A stretch of DNA of 64,000 nt from Clostridiales bacterium (GTDB lineage Bacteria > Bacillota > Clostridia > Christensenellales > CAG-138), in contig DXWI01000007.1 of NCBI GenBank assembly GCA_019416935.1, forward strand, positions 1 through 64,000, written 5' to 3'. A program made the position numbers and the translations under genes. Of the stretch, positions 27,016-35,435 are shown in pieces. The notes below the pieces were generated by a model. The model was not told where the DNA came from. It was given only the letters and a program-made list of their open reading frames with translations, and did not search any database. Positions within the stretch are counted from its first letter, which is position 1, and each line of letters starts with the position of its first letter.

Positions 27016-29175
27016 TTACAGGTGGAGCACCCGCTCGCGGATTTCCTGTGTGCGGCCCTGATTCCAGAACTGCGTGCCGATATAGCCGCAGGTGCGGCGG
27101 GCGACGTTCATGCGGCTCTGATCGCGGTTGCCGCAGTTCGGGCATTCCCACACGAGCTTGCCGTCGTCCTCCACGATGCGGATTTCGCCGTCAAAGCCGC
27201 AGTCTTGGCAGTAATCGCTCTTGGTGTTGAGCTCGGCATACATGATATTGTCGTAGATAAAGCGCATCACCTGCAGCACCGCCTCGGGATTGCCCTGCAG
27301 GTTCGGCACCTCGACATAGCTGATCGCACCGCCGGTGGAGAGCGCCTGAAACTTAGATTCAAACGCGAGCTTTGAAAACGCGTCGATCTCCTCGGTCACA
27401 TGCACATGATAGCTGTTGGTGATATAGCTCTTGTCCGTGACGCCGGGCACGATGCCGAAGCGCTTTTGCAGGCACTTGGCAAACCGGTAGGTCGTACTCT
27501 CGAGCGGCGTGCCGTAGATGCCGAAGCCGATCGTCGTTTCCGCCTTCCAGCGGTTGCAGGCCTCGTTCATATGCTCCATGATCTCGAGCGCGAACGGCGT
27601 AGCGGCCGGATCGGTATGCGATTTTCCGGTCATGCAGCGCACGCACTCGCACAGACCGGCATAGCCGAGCGAAATGGTCGAATAGCCGCCATAGAGCAGC
27701 GGATCGATCGGCGCGCCCTTGGGCAGCCGTGCGATGGCGCCGTACTGCCAGAGAATCGGGGCGGCGTCGGACAGGGTGCCCTTGAGCCGGTTGTGACGGC
27801 ACATCAGCGCGCGGTAGCACAGCTCGAGCCGCTCGTCCATGATGCGCCAGAACGCATCCGTGTCGCCGCCGGAGGAGAGCGCCACGTCGACGAGATTCAG
27901 CGTAACCACGCCCTGATTGAAGCGCCCGTAAAACTTGTAATTGCCATTCTCATCCTTCCAGGGGGAGAGCGCGCTGCGGCAGCCCATGACCGGGAAGCAG
28001 TTGCCCTCCTTGAGCTCCTTCATCTTCTTTTCGGAGATGTAGTCCGGCACGAGCCGCCGTGCCGTACAGGCCGCAGCGAGTTCGGTGAGGTAGTAGTATG
28101 GGGCGTCCGGAGTGATGTTGTCCTCCTCGAGCACATAGATCAGCTTGGGAAATGCCGGCGTAATCCACACGCCCGCCTCGTTCTTGACACCCTCATAGCG
28201 CTGCTTGAGCGTCTCCTCGATGATGAGTGAAAGATCCTGCTTTTCCCGCTCGTTTTTCGCCTCGTTCAGGTACATGAATACCGTGACAAACGGCGCCTGT
28301 CCGTTGGTCGTCATGAGCGTAACGACCTGATACTGGATCGTCTGCACGCCGCGCTTGATCTCGTCGCGCAGCCGTGCCTCCACGATTTTTGACAGCGCTT
28401 CCGGCTTGGGCACCACGCCGAGCAGCCGCGCCTCCTCGATCACGTCGCGCGTGATCTTCTCGCGCGAAACCTGAACAAACGGGGCAAGGTGGGTGAGACT
28501 GATGCTCTGGCCGCCGTACTGGTTGCTGGCAACCTGCGCAATGATCTGCGTGGCGATGTTGCAGGCGGTGGAAAAGCTGTGCGGCTTTTCGATCAGCGTG
28601 CCGGAGATGACCGTGCCGTTTTGCAGCATGTCGTCCAGATTGACCAGATCGCAGTTGTGCATATGCTGGGCATAGTAATCCGTGTCGTGGAAATGGATGA
28701 TGCCCTGCTCGTGCGCCTCGACGATCTCGCGCGGCAGCAGCAGGCGGCGCGTGATATCCCGGCTGACCTCGCCGGCCATATAATCGCGCTGCACGCTGTT
28801 GACCGTGGGATTCTTGTTGGAGTTTTCCTGCTTGGCCTCCTCGTTGTTGCATTCGATCAGGCTGAGGATCTGGTTGTCGGTGGTGTTGGCGCGGCGGACG
28901 AGCGTGCGCTCATAGCGGTAGCGGATATAGCGCTTGGCAACCTCAAACGCGCCGTGCCGCATGATTTCGCTTTCCACGAGCTCCTGAATCTCCTCGACGC
29001 TGGCCGCGCGGTTCATTTGCAGACAGACGCTCTCCACCGTGCTGGCAATATCCTGAATCTGCGCGTCCGTCAGCTCCGGCGCGCTGCCTTCGGCCCGATT
29101 GGCCTTCTGCACGGCGTCAAAGATCTTTACACTGTCGAACACGGCCTCCGCGCCGTTGCGTTTGATGAGCTTCAT
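27016..29175 (-). CDS. nrdD: anaerobic ribonucleoside-triphosphate reductase (glycyl radical class III)
   Basis: A 719-aa enzyme making dNTPs without oxygen. An ATP-cone allosteric domain covers about 1-95 (starting KRNGAEAVFDSVKI); the catalytic ten-stranded barrel follows; near the end are the zinc site (CQDC and CPNC, about 656-682) and the glycyl-radical loop RRTCGYIG (about 693-700). Length is normal. The ATG at 29175 follows GGAAAGGT. Its promoter carries a Crp/Fnr-type palindrome at -41.5. Glycyl radical enzymes are oxygen-sensitive, which fits co-transcription with an oxygen-reducing flavodiiron protein. Confidence 0.96.
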   Translation of the reverse strand: MKLIKRNGAEAVFDSVKIFDAVQKANRAEGSAPELTDAQIQDIASTVESVCLQMNRAASVEEIQELVESEIMRHGAFEVAKRYIRYRYERTLVRRANTTDNQILSLIECNNEEAKQENSNKNPTVNSVQRDYMAGEVSRDITRRLLLPREIVEAHEQGIIHFHDTDYYAQHMHNCDLVNLDDMLQNGTVISGTLIEKPHSFSTACNIATQIIAQVASNQYGGQSISLTHLAPFVQVSREKITRDVIEEARLLGVVPKPEALSKIVEARLRDEIKRGVQTIQYQVVTLMTTNGQAPFVTVFMYLNEAKNEREKQDLSLIIEETLKQRYEGVKNEAGVWITPAFPKLIYVLEEDNITPDAPYYYLTELAAACTARRLVPDYISEKKMKELKEGNCFPVMGCRSALSPWKDENGNYKFYGRFNQGVVTLNLVDVALSSGGDTDAFWRIMDERLELCYRALMCRHNRLKGTLSDAAPILWQYGAIARLPKGAPIDPLLYGGYSTISLGYAGLCECVRCMTGKSHTDPAATPFALEIMEHMNEACNRWKAETTIGFGIYGTPLESTTYRFAKCLQKRFGIVPGVTDKSYITNSYHVHVTEEIDAFSKLAFESKFQALSTGGAISYVEVPNLQGNPEAVLQVMRFIYDNIMYAELNTKSDYCQDCGFDGEIRIVEDDGKLVWECPNCGNRDQSRMNVARRTCGYIGTQFWNQGRTQEIRERVLHL

Positions 29176-29215
29176 ATCGATAATACCTTTCCAAGTGAAT
29201 GATTCAGCATGCATC

Positions 29216-29273
29216 AGTATAACAGCTTCCATTGGAAAAAGCTGTTGCATATGCAACAAAAATAAGATATAAT
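29216..29273. promoter_or_regulatory. divergent nrdD/crp-fnr promoters sharing a 16-bp palindromic operator
   Basis: The perfect palindrome TGTTGCATATGCAACA is at 29243-29258. Minus strand (nrdD): extended -10 TGT-TATACT (29221-29216) with no good -35; the palindrome centre is at -41.5, the class II activator position. Plus strand (regulator): TTGCAT (29245-29250), 17 nt, TATAAT (29268-29273); the palindrome covers the -35 with its centre at -29.5, a repressing position. Confidence 0.75.
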
Positions 29274-29302
29274 ATGGAAGAATACCAACGGGGGGACACA
29301 AC

Positions 29303-29953
29303 ATGTTGTGCGCGATACGGGCTTTCAGCAATATTTCGGAGGAGGAGCAGGAGCGCATGCGCGTCTGCTTCAACGCACAGAGAGAAGCGTTTCCGGCGGG
29401 GGCGTGCATGATGGCGCTGTCGCGCGCATCCGGCCGTACCGGCATTTTGATGCGGGGCCGCGCCGACCTGACGTGCATGGATGCGGAGGGACACAACAGC
29501 ATACTCGAATATCTGGAGGAGGGCGATATTTTCGGGGCGGTGTTCACGCCCTGCGCGCCGGGGCTGGCGTACAGCGTGATGGCGGTGACGGCGTGTGAAG
29601 TGATGTTGATCGACTACGAGCATCTCATCAAGCGCTGCCCGAACGCCTGCCGGCACCACAGCCAGCTCGTCAGCAACGTGCTGCAGCTCACGGCGCGCAA
29701 AGCGCAGTCGCTTGCGGAGCATGTGAATGTTCTCAGCCAGCGCACGATCCGGCAAAAGCTGCTCGCGTATTTCGGCATTCGCCGTGTCCATGCCGGCAGC
29801 GGGGCGTTCGTCCTGCCGATGACGCTCACCGCGCTTGCGGACTATCTGTCGGTCGATCGCAGCGCGATGATGCGGGAGATGAAGCGCATGAAGGATGAGG
29901 GCATCCTCACGTTCCGCGGTCGCGACGTACAGCTGCTCACGGGCGCACAATAG
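29303..29953 (+). CDS. Crp/Fnr-family transcriptional regulator
   Basis: 216 aa: an N-terminal cyclic-nucleotide-type beta-barrel (about 10-115), a dimer helix (about 120-160) and a C-terminal winged HTH (about 170-210; LTALADYLSVDRSAMMREMKR). Cysteines occur at 3, 22, 35 and 58 and several later positions, so an iron-sulfur or thiol sensor is possible, but the spacing is not that of E. coli FNR. It lacks a clear cAMP-binding set. The ATG at 29303 follows GGGGGGA. It probably represses itself and activates the divergent nrdD operon under anoxia or nitrosative stress (inference). Confidence 0.9.
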   Translation: MLCAIRAFSNISEEEQERMRVCFNAQREAFPAGACMMALSRASGRTGILMRGRADLTCMDAEGHNSILEYLEEGDIFGAVFTPCAPGLAYSVMAVTACEVMLIDYEHLIKRCPNACRHHSQLVSNVLQLTARKAQSLAEHVNVLSQRTIRQKLLAYFGIRRVHAGSGAFVLPMTLTALADYLSVDRSAMMREMKRMKDEGILTFRGRDVQLLTGAQ

Positions 29954-29972
29954 GCCGTGCGCCCCGCGCAGA

Positions 29973-30710
29973 TCAAATGCAGCGCCCGCCGTCGCAGCAG
30001 AGCACCTGTCCGGTCACGAACCGGCTCTCGCCGAGCGCGAGAAAGCATACCGCGCCGGCGATATCCTCGGCCGTGCCGAGCGTCAGCAGCGGCGTATCCT
30101 GCCGGATGGCCTCCACCGCATCGGCGTCGAGGTGCGCGTTCATCTCGGTCGCGACGAAGCCGGGCGCGACGCAGTTGACGCGGATGCCGGAGGGTGCGGT
30201 CTCCTTGGCCAGCGCTTTGGTCAGGCCGATCAGCGCCGCTTTGGACGCCGAGTAGGCGACCTCGCACGAGCCGCCCGTAACGCCCCACATCGAGGAGATG
30301 TTCACGATGCTGCCGCGCTGCTTTTTGACCATGCCGGGGAGCACGGCCCGGCTGCACAAAAATGCGCCGCGCACGTTGATTGCAAACAGCCGGTCCCAGT
30401 CGTCCGCCGTACAGTCGGTGATGAGCTGCTGCGGCAGCGCCACGCCCGCATTGTTGACCAGAATATCCGCCGGTCCATAGTAATTCCGGATTTCATCGTT
30501 CATCCGTTTTACGTCCGTCTCGGCGGATACGTCGCCCTCAACGACCATGGCGGAGAGATGCCCGTCCCGCAGCGCGGCGCACAGCTCGTCCGCTTCGGCG
30601 CGGTGCGTATGACAGTGGATGACCACGCGGTGACCCTCTCTGGCAAAGCGCTCTGCGATGGCGCGGCCGATGCCGCGGGAGGAACCGGTGACCCAGACCG
30701 TATATTTCAT
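29973..30710 (-). CDS. SDR-family oxidoreductase (FabG-like)
   Basis: A 245-aa short-chain dehydrogenase/reductase. TGSSRGIG (8-15) is the dinucleotide-binding loop, NNAG near 87 stabilises the sheet, and the catalytic residues are Ser in NISSMWG and Tyr/Lys in YSASK (near 150-155). It resembles 3-oxoacyl-ACP reductase FabG, but there are no fatty-acid genes nearby, so another carbonyl substrate is equally possible. The ATG at 30710 follows GAGGATG. It is divergent from nfo. Confidence 0.85.
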   Translation of the reverse strand: MKYTVWVTGSSRGIGRAIAERFAREGHRVVIHCHTHRAEADELCAALRDGHLSAMVVEGDVSAETDVKRMNDEIRNYYGPADILVNNAGVALPQQLITDCTADDWDRLFAINVRGAFLCSRAVLPGMVKKQRGSIVNISSMWGVTGGSCEVAYSASKAALIGLTKALAKETAPSGIRVNCVAPGFVATEMNAHLDADAVEAIRQDTPLLTLGTAEDIAGAVCFLALGESRFVTGQVLCCDGGRCI

Positions 30711-30783
30711 GCAACCATCCTCGTAAAGCTCGTTTCTATTCAGTATACCACGCCCGATGGGGCGGAGGAAAGGAGAACCTTCT

Positions 30784-31614
30784 ATGCTGCACATCGGCTG
30801 TCATCTGTCGCCCTCCGGCGGGCTTGCCAAAATGGGGCGGGACGCGCTGCGCATCGGCGCGGACACCTTTCAGTTTTTTACGCGCAATCCGCGCGGCAGT
30901 CGGGCAAAGACGATCGATGAAGCGGACGCGGCTGCGCTCGCGGCGCTGCAAACGGAGCATGGTTTTTGGCCGACCGTTGCGCACGCGCCGTACACGCTCA
31001 ACCCCTGCTCGTCGGATGCGCGCGTCCGGGAGTTTGCGGCGATGACCATGGAGGACGATCTCAAACGGTTGAACCTGCTGCCATGCGGCCTGTACAATTT
31101 TCATCCCGGCAGCCATACCGGGCAGGGGGTGGAGACCGGCGTGCGCCTCACGGCCAAGCTGTTGGAAGAGATGCTTGCCGGCGTGCGGTCGAACGCGGTG
31201 CTGCTGATCGAAACCATGTCCGGCCAGGGCAGCGAGATCGGCGGTACGTTCGAGCAGGTTGCGGAATTGATCGACCGGGCCGGCGGTTCCGATCGGCTCG
31301 GCGTGTGCCTCGATACCTGCCATGTGTTCGCCGCGGGGTATGACGTCAGGAACGATCTGGACGGCGTGCTCGAGCGGTTTGATCGGACGATCGGGCTGAA
31401 CCGCCTCCGCGCGGTGCATCTCAACGACAGCATGCAGCCGTGCGGCAGCCACCGCGACCGCCACGCGCCGGCCGGTCGGGGCGAGATCGGATTGGATGCG
31501 CTCCTTGCCGTGACGCGGCATGCAGCGCTCTGTGAGCTGCCCTTCGTGCTGGAGACGCCGCAGCCGGATCTGGACGGCTATGCTGCGGAGATTGCGATGC
31601 TGAGAGGCGCCTGA
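30784..31614 (+). CDS. nfo: deoxyribonuclease IV (AP endonuclease)
   Basis: A 276-aa TIM-barrel endonuclease cutting 5' to abasic sites with three zinc ions. It begins IGCHLSPSGGL and carries the family signatures with metal ligands: NFHPGSH (near 100), LLIETMSGQGSEIG (near 140), CLDTCHVFAAGYD (near 178) and HLNDSMQPCGSHRDRHAPAGRG (split, near 215-235). Length matches bacterial Nfo. The ATG at 30784 follows AAAGGAGA. Confidence 0.95.
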   Translation: MLHIGCHLSPSGGLAKMGRDALRIGADTFQFFTRNPRGSRAKTIDEADAAALAALQTEHGFWPTVAHAPYTLNPCSSDARVREFAAMTMEDDLKRLNLLPCGLYNFHPGSHTGQGVETGVRLTAKLLEEMLAGVRSNAVLLIETMSGQGSEIGGTFEQVAELIDRAGGSDRLGVCLDTCHVFAAGYDVRNDLDGVLERFDRTIGLNRLRAVHLNDSMQPCGSHRDRHAPAGRGEIGLDALLAVTRHAALCELPFVLETPQPDLDGYAAEIAMLRGA

Positions 31615-31986
31615 AGCAGCGATTGCGGCCGGTCATGGGCGCCGGCTGCCGCGCCGGGATATGCCCGCGCGATGGAAGAAAGGCGGGCAGGGGGCGACGG
31701 GCGGCGTTGGACGCGCTTGTTTCCTGCGGCCGGGGATGATATACTCGAGCAAACGCCGCGGGCCGCAGAACGGCGGCATTGTGGCCGCGCGCTGCGCCAG
31801 CCGGATATCGGGCCGGATCATCCGCCAACCTATGGTATATGTACGGCCGCCGCGCGGCGCCGCTCGCTTTCGGGTGCGAAAATGTAACGGTGTTAGCGGG
31901 ATTGTGAAGGCGCGGGCAAGCGGCCGGGCAATGGGCGCCGCAGGGATGCAACCGCCGGCGCGGAACGCAGAGAGGAGGAAATAACG
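31615..31986 (+). other. 372-nt GC-rich region with a promoter for the amidohydrolase
   Basis: No gene is supported. A promoter is seen at 31717-31745 (TTGTTT, 17 nt, TGA-TATACT), leaving a leader of about 235 nt. I see no riboswitch-like conserved core and no T-tract terminator. Confidence 0.5.
31717..31745 (+). promoter_or_regulatory. candidate promoter of the amidohydrolase gene
   Basis: TTGTTT (31717-31722), 17 nt, extended TGA-TATACT (31740-31745). Confidence 0.5.
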
Positions 31987-33564
31987 ATGGATCGACTGTA
32001 TTTCGGCGGGCCGATTGTGACGCTGGAGCCGGAGGGGCGGGCGGAGGCGCTGCTGGTGCGGGAGGATCGCATTGCGGCGGTCGGTAAACTGGATGCGCTG
32101 CGAGCGCTTGCGCCGCATGCCGAGCCAATCGATTTGGATGGGCGCGCGCTGCTGCCGGCGTTCATCGATGCGCACAGCCATCTGAGCGGTACGGCCAACG
32201 CGTTTTTGCAGGCCCCGCTGGACGAGGAAACCACGTTTGAAGGAGTAAAAAACCGCATCGAACGGTTCATCCGGGACAATGCGGTGCCGCCGGGGAAATG
32301 GGTTGTCGGCAAGGGCTATGACCACAACGCGCTGGCAGAAAAGGCCCACCCGACGCTCGCGCTGCTCGACGCCGCTGCGCCGGACAACCCGCTCGTGGTG
32401 CAGCATCAATCCGGACATATGGGCGTGTTCAACAGCCGCGCGCTGGCATTGCTCGGCGTTGCGCCCGATACGCCGGCGCCGGACGGCGGCCGGATCGGTG
32501 TGGAGGACGGCCGCCTGACCGGATACATGGAGGAGGCTGCGTTCGTACAGTATCAGAAGCGCCTTCCGATGCCGGATCTCGATGCGCTGCTCGATGCATA
32601 TGGCCTTGCGCAGAAGCGGTATGCCGCAAACGGCATTGTGACCGTGCAGGAGGGCATGCTGCCCAAGCAACTGCTGCCGATCTATCAGCGCCTGCTGGAG
32701 CGCAATCTGCTGACACTGGATGTGATCGGCTATCCCGACCCGGCGTCGTTTGACGAGGCGGCCGCCCTGTTCAGGACAGACGGCGCATATGACCGGAATT
32801 TCCGCATCGGCGGCATGAAAATTTTTCTCGACGGCTCTCCGCAGGGGCGCACTGCGTGGATGCGCGCGCCGTATGCGGACGATCCTGCCTATTGCGGCTA
32901 CGGAACCATGACGGATGATGAGGTGCGGCAGGCGCTCCTGCTTGCGGCACGGCGCGGCGTACAGCTGCTCGCCCACTGCAATGGCGACGCCGCGGCGGAA
33001 CAGTTCCTTTCGTCTGTGCGGGAGACGGCGAAGACGGAGCCCGGCCTCACGTCGCTTCGGCTGGTGCTGATCCATGCCCAGCTTTTGGGCGCGGACCAGC
33101 TCGATGCGGTGCGCGCGCTCGGCGTGATTCCCTCGTTTTTTGTCGCGCACGTCTATCATTGGGGAGACGTGCACCTGAAAAACTTCGGCCCCGCGCGGGC
33201 CGCGGCCATCAGCCCGGCGCAGAGCGCGCTGCGCGCAGGCATTCGGTTCACATTCCATCAGGATACGCCGGTCATCGAGCCGGATATGCTGGAGACGATC
33301 TGGTGCGCATGCTGCCGCCGCACGCGGACGGGCAAGGCGCTCGGTCCGGAGCAGGCGGTCGATCCGCTCAATGCGCTCAGCGCCGTCACGATCAACGTGG
33401 CGTATCAGTACGGAGAGGAATCGCATCGCGGTTCTCTAAGCGCTGGCAAGCGTGCAGACCTCGTTCTGCTCTCGGACAATCCGCTTGCAGCGCCGCCGGA
33501 ACAGATCCGGCGTATCCGCGTGGAGGAAACCATTCGCGCGGGAAGGACCGTCTTTCGGCGCTAA
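31987..33564 (+). CDS. amidohydrolase family protein (YtcJ-like, COG1574)
   Basis: 525 aa. The metal-binding DAHSHL motif is at about residues 58-63, and later blocks (QHQSGHMGVFNSRAL, FLDGSPQGRTAWM, HCNGDAA, HQDTPV) follow the order of the YtcJ/imidazolonepropionase-like group. Metal-dependent deamination or hydrolysis of a C-N bond is expected; the natural substrate of this group is mostly unknown. Cytosolic, no signal peptide. The ATG at 31987 follows GAGAGGAGG. A strong stem-loop follows the gene. Confidence 0.87.
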   Translation: MDRLYFGGPIVTLEPEGRAEALLVREDRIAAVGKLDALRALAPHAEPIDLDGRALLPAFIDAHSHLSGTANAFLQAPLDEETTFEGVKNRIERFIRDNAVPPGKWVVGKGYDHNALAEKAHPTLALLDAAAPDNPLVVQHQSGHMGVFNSRALALLGVAPDTPAPDGGRIGVEDGRLTGYMEEAAFVQYQKRLPMPDLDALLDAYGLAQKRYAANGIVTVQEGMLPKQLLPIYQRLLERNLLTLDVIGYPDPASFDEAAALFRTDGAYDRNFRIGGMKIFLDGSPQGRTAWMRAPYADDPAYCGYGTMTDDEVRQALLLAARRGVQLLAHCNGDAAAEQFLSSVRETAKTEPGLTSLRLVLIHAQLLGADQLDAVRALGVIPSFFVAHVYHWGDVHLKNFGPARAAAISPAQSALRAGIRFTFHQDTPVIEPDMLETIWCACCRRTRTGKALGPEQAVDPLNALSAVTINVAYQYGEESHRGSLSAGKRADLVLLSDNPLAAPPEQIRRIRVEETIRAGRTVFRR

Positions 33565-33570
33565 CGGCAT

Positions 33571-33605
33571 GATCGCCCCGGCATCCGTTCGATGCCGGGG
33601 CGATC
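33571..33605 (+). terminator. stem-loop after the amidohydrolase gene
   Basis: GATCGCCCCGGCAT (33571-33584) pairs perfectly with ATGCCGGGGCGATC (33592-33605). The T-tract is weak, so termination efficiency is uncertain. Confidence 0.6.
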
Positions 33606-33696
33606 TCGATCTGTCAAAAAGGAAGCAGGCGAACTGCTTCGGCGGTTCGCACACGGGAATCGCGCAGGAAGAACCATAGAGGGCTGTTCACTTGCG

Positions 33697-34686
33697 TCAG
33701 AATATTCCGATGCTTTTGAGCGCTACGATGATGAAGAACAGCGAAACGGCGGAGAACACCGTCGTCCAGACCACGAGCTGGCCGGCCAGCTCCTTGTCAC
33801 TGCCCATCTCCGCAGCCATGACGACGCTGCTCACCGCAACCGGCGTGCCGAACAGCGCGAGATACGCGGCATATTCCGCACCGGTAAAGTCGGGAAACAG
33901 CAGATGCGAGAGCAGCAGGGCCGAAATGGGCACGACCAGCAGGCGCATGCCGGTGCCGACGAGCAGCGGCTTGACGAGATGGCGCGTGGCCGACAGTTCA
34001 AAGTCGCCTCCGAGCACGAGCAGCGCCAGCGGCGTTGCCGCGGTGGCCACGGTGTCGATCGCATCGTACAGACCGGGAAGGTCCGTCAGGCGGAACGACA
34101 GGCCGAGCCTGACGAACACCGCGCGCAGCAGGATGACCAAAATGCCCGTGCAAACGCCGAGGATCAGCGGATTGGTCGCGATGGAGCGAAGAACATGCCG
34201 AACGGTCGGGCGATGCGCGTCGTCGCTACCGAACACGGTGAGCGCAATGACGGCCAGCGCATTGAACACCGGAATGGTGACGATGGACAGTAGCGCCGCC
34301 ATGCGCGCGCCCGCGTCTCCGAACAGCGAGGTGGCCAGTGGCAGACCGATCACCGCGAAATTGGAGCGAAACAGCGCCTGAAGCAGCGCGCCCTGCTGCG
34401 CGGGGGTGGGGGTGACGCGGCGCACAATGCCGATGCCGAGCCCAAAGACCACCAACACAAAGGCGATAGCAAAGCCGACCGTCCGGAGATCCTGCATCGA
34501 GACGCCGTTGCCGTGGTAGATGTTCCGAAACAACAGCACCGGAATCAGCACGCGAAAGCAGATGCGGTTGAGGCCTGCACGCACAGCCTCCGGAAACAGC
34601 CCGATGCGCTTGAGCAGATAGCCCAGCGCGATCATCAGGATGATGGGCAGGATGGCGTTGCACGCAAAGAAAAGGGTTTCGATCAT
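33697..34686 (-). CDS. AEC (auxin efflux carrier) family transporter
   Basis: A 329-aa integral membrane protein with about ten helices in two inverted halves. It starts FFACNAILPIILMIALGYLLKR, typical of the family, with the conserved FRNIY and NPLILG segments. Bacterial members export or exchange organic acids such as malate or malonate; the cargo here cannot be assigned. The ATG at 34686 follows AGAAGGAG. It is 30 nt downstream of the YgjP-type gene on the same strand, so they may be co-transcribed. Confidence 0.9.
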   Translation of the reverse strand: MIETLFFACNAILPIILMIALGYLLKRIGLFPEAVRAGLNRICFRVLIPVLLFRNIYHGNGVSMQDLRTVGFAIAFVLVVFGLGIGIVRRVTPTPAQQGALLQALFRSNFAVIGLPLATSLFGDAGARMAALLSIVTIPVFNALAVIALTVFGSDDAHRPTVRHVLRSIATNPLILGVCTGILVILLRAVFVRLGLSFRLTDLPGLYDAIDTVATAATPLALLVLGGDFELSATRHLVKPLLVGTGMRLLVVPISALLLSHLLFPDFTGAEYAAYLALFGTPVAVSSVVMAAEMGSDKELAGQLVVWTTVFSAVSLFFIIVALKSIGIF

Positions 34687-34716
34687 AGGGGCTCCTTCTA
34701 GGAATGTGCCGACCGG

Positions 34717-35238
34717 TCAATGCCGAAGCAATGCGCGCCGCTGTCGGTAGTCCGGCAGAACGGCTGCAATGACGGCATAGAACGCGGCGCTGTGATTCAT
34801 GTATCGGAGGTGGGCAAGCTCATGCACCACCACATAGTCGATCGCCTCCGCCGGATACCGCATCAGCCGCCACGAAAAGCAGACGCCGCCCTTGCTGTTG
34901 CAGCTTCCGAACCGGGTCTTTGCCGATGTGAAATGCACATAGGCGGGTTCAACGCCCATCTGCCCCGCAAAGAAGCGCACGCGCTCCGGCAGAATGCAGC
35001 TGGCGCGTTCCGCGAGTTCGGCCCGTTCTTCAGCGGATGGTTCCGGAAAGGCTTCCCGGTGCAGGCGCTGCCGTTCAAGCGCGGCGGCAATCCAGTCCGC
35101 GCGCGCTTCGACGAAGCGATGGATGGACTCGTCCTGTATGGCCATCGGCGCGCGCACAAGCACGCGTCCCTCCCGCGAAACCTCTATTGCGAGGCTCTTT
35201 CGCCACGAGCGGCGGATGGTATAGTCGCTTTGCAACAC
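34717..35238 (-). CDS. YgjP-like metallopeptidase (DUF45, COG1451)
   Basis: 173 aa. The zinc motif VVHELAHLRYMNHSAAFY (residues about 137-154) holds HExxH with the third ligand in the NHS-x-x-F block, as in the SprT/WLM-like YgjP family. It keeps the conserved TRFGSCNSKG segment. Substrate is unknown; E. coli YgjP is linked to nucleotide or RNA-related processes only loosely. Start is GTG at 35238 after GGGGAGGGA, with TTG at 35235 as an alternative. Confidence 0.86.
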   Translation of the reverse strand: MLQSDYTIRRSWRKSLAIEVSREGRVLVRAPMAIQDESIHRFVEARADWIAAALERQRLHREAFPEPSAEERAELAERASCILPERVRFFAGQMGVEPAYVHFTSAKTRFGSCNSKGGVCFSWRLMRYPAEAIDYVVVHELAHLRYMNHSAAFYAVIAAVLPDYRQRRALLRH

Positions 35239-35384
35239 GGCGTCCCTCCCCGGGCCCGATCGGCCCCTCTTATTCTACATCAAATTCGGAATAACGCAAG
35301 CGGAGGAGGACGCTTTTCGCATGGGGGAGCGCCGGATGCGGATGCCGGATCGCAGATCTCGCCGCATTCGATGCGCATACGATG

Positions 35385-35424
35385 AAAAAAAAAGGCCGTC
35401 CGGGTGCTGCCCGGACGGCCTTTT
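35385..35424 (-). terminator. bidirectional intrinsic terminator after the sigma/anti-sigma pair
   Basis: GGCCGTCCGGG (35394-35404) pairs perfectly with CCCGGACGGCC (35410-35420). On the minus strand it is followed by nine T, on the plus strand by TTTT. Confidence 0.92.
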
Positions 35425-35435
35425 GACGCGTGATG

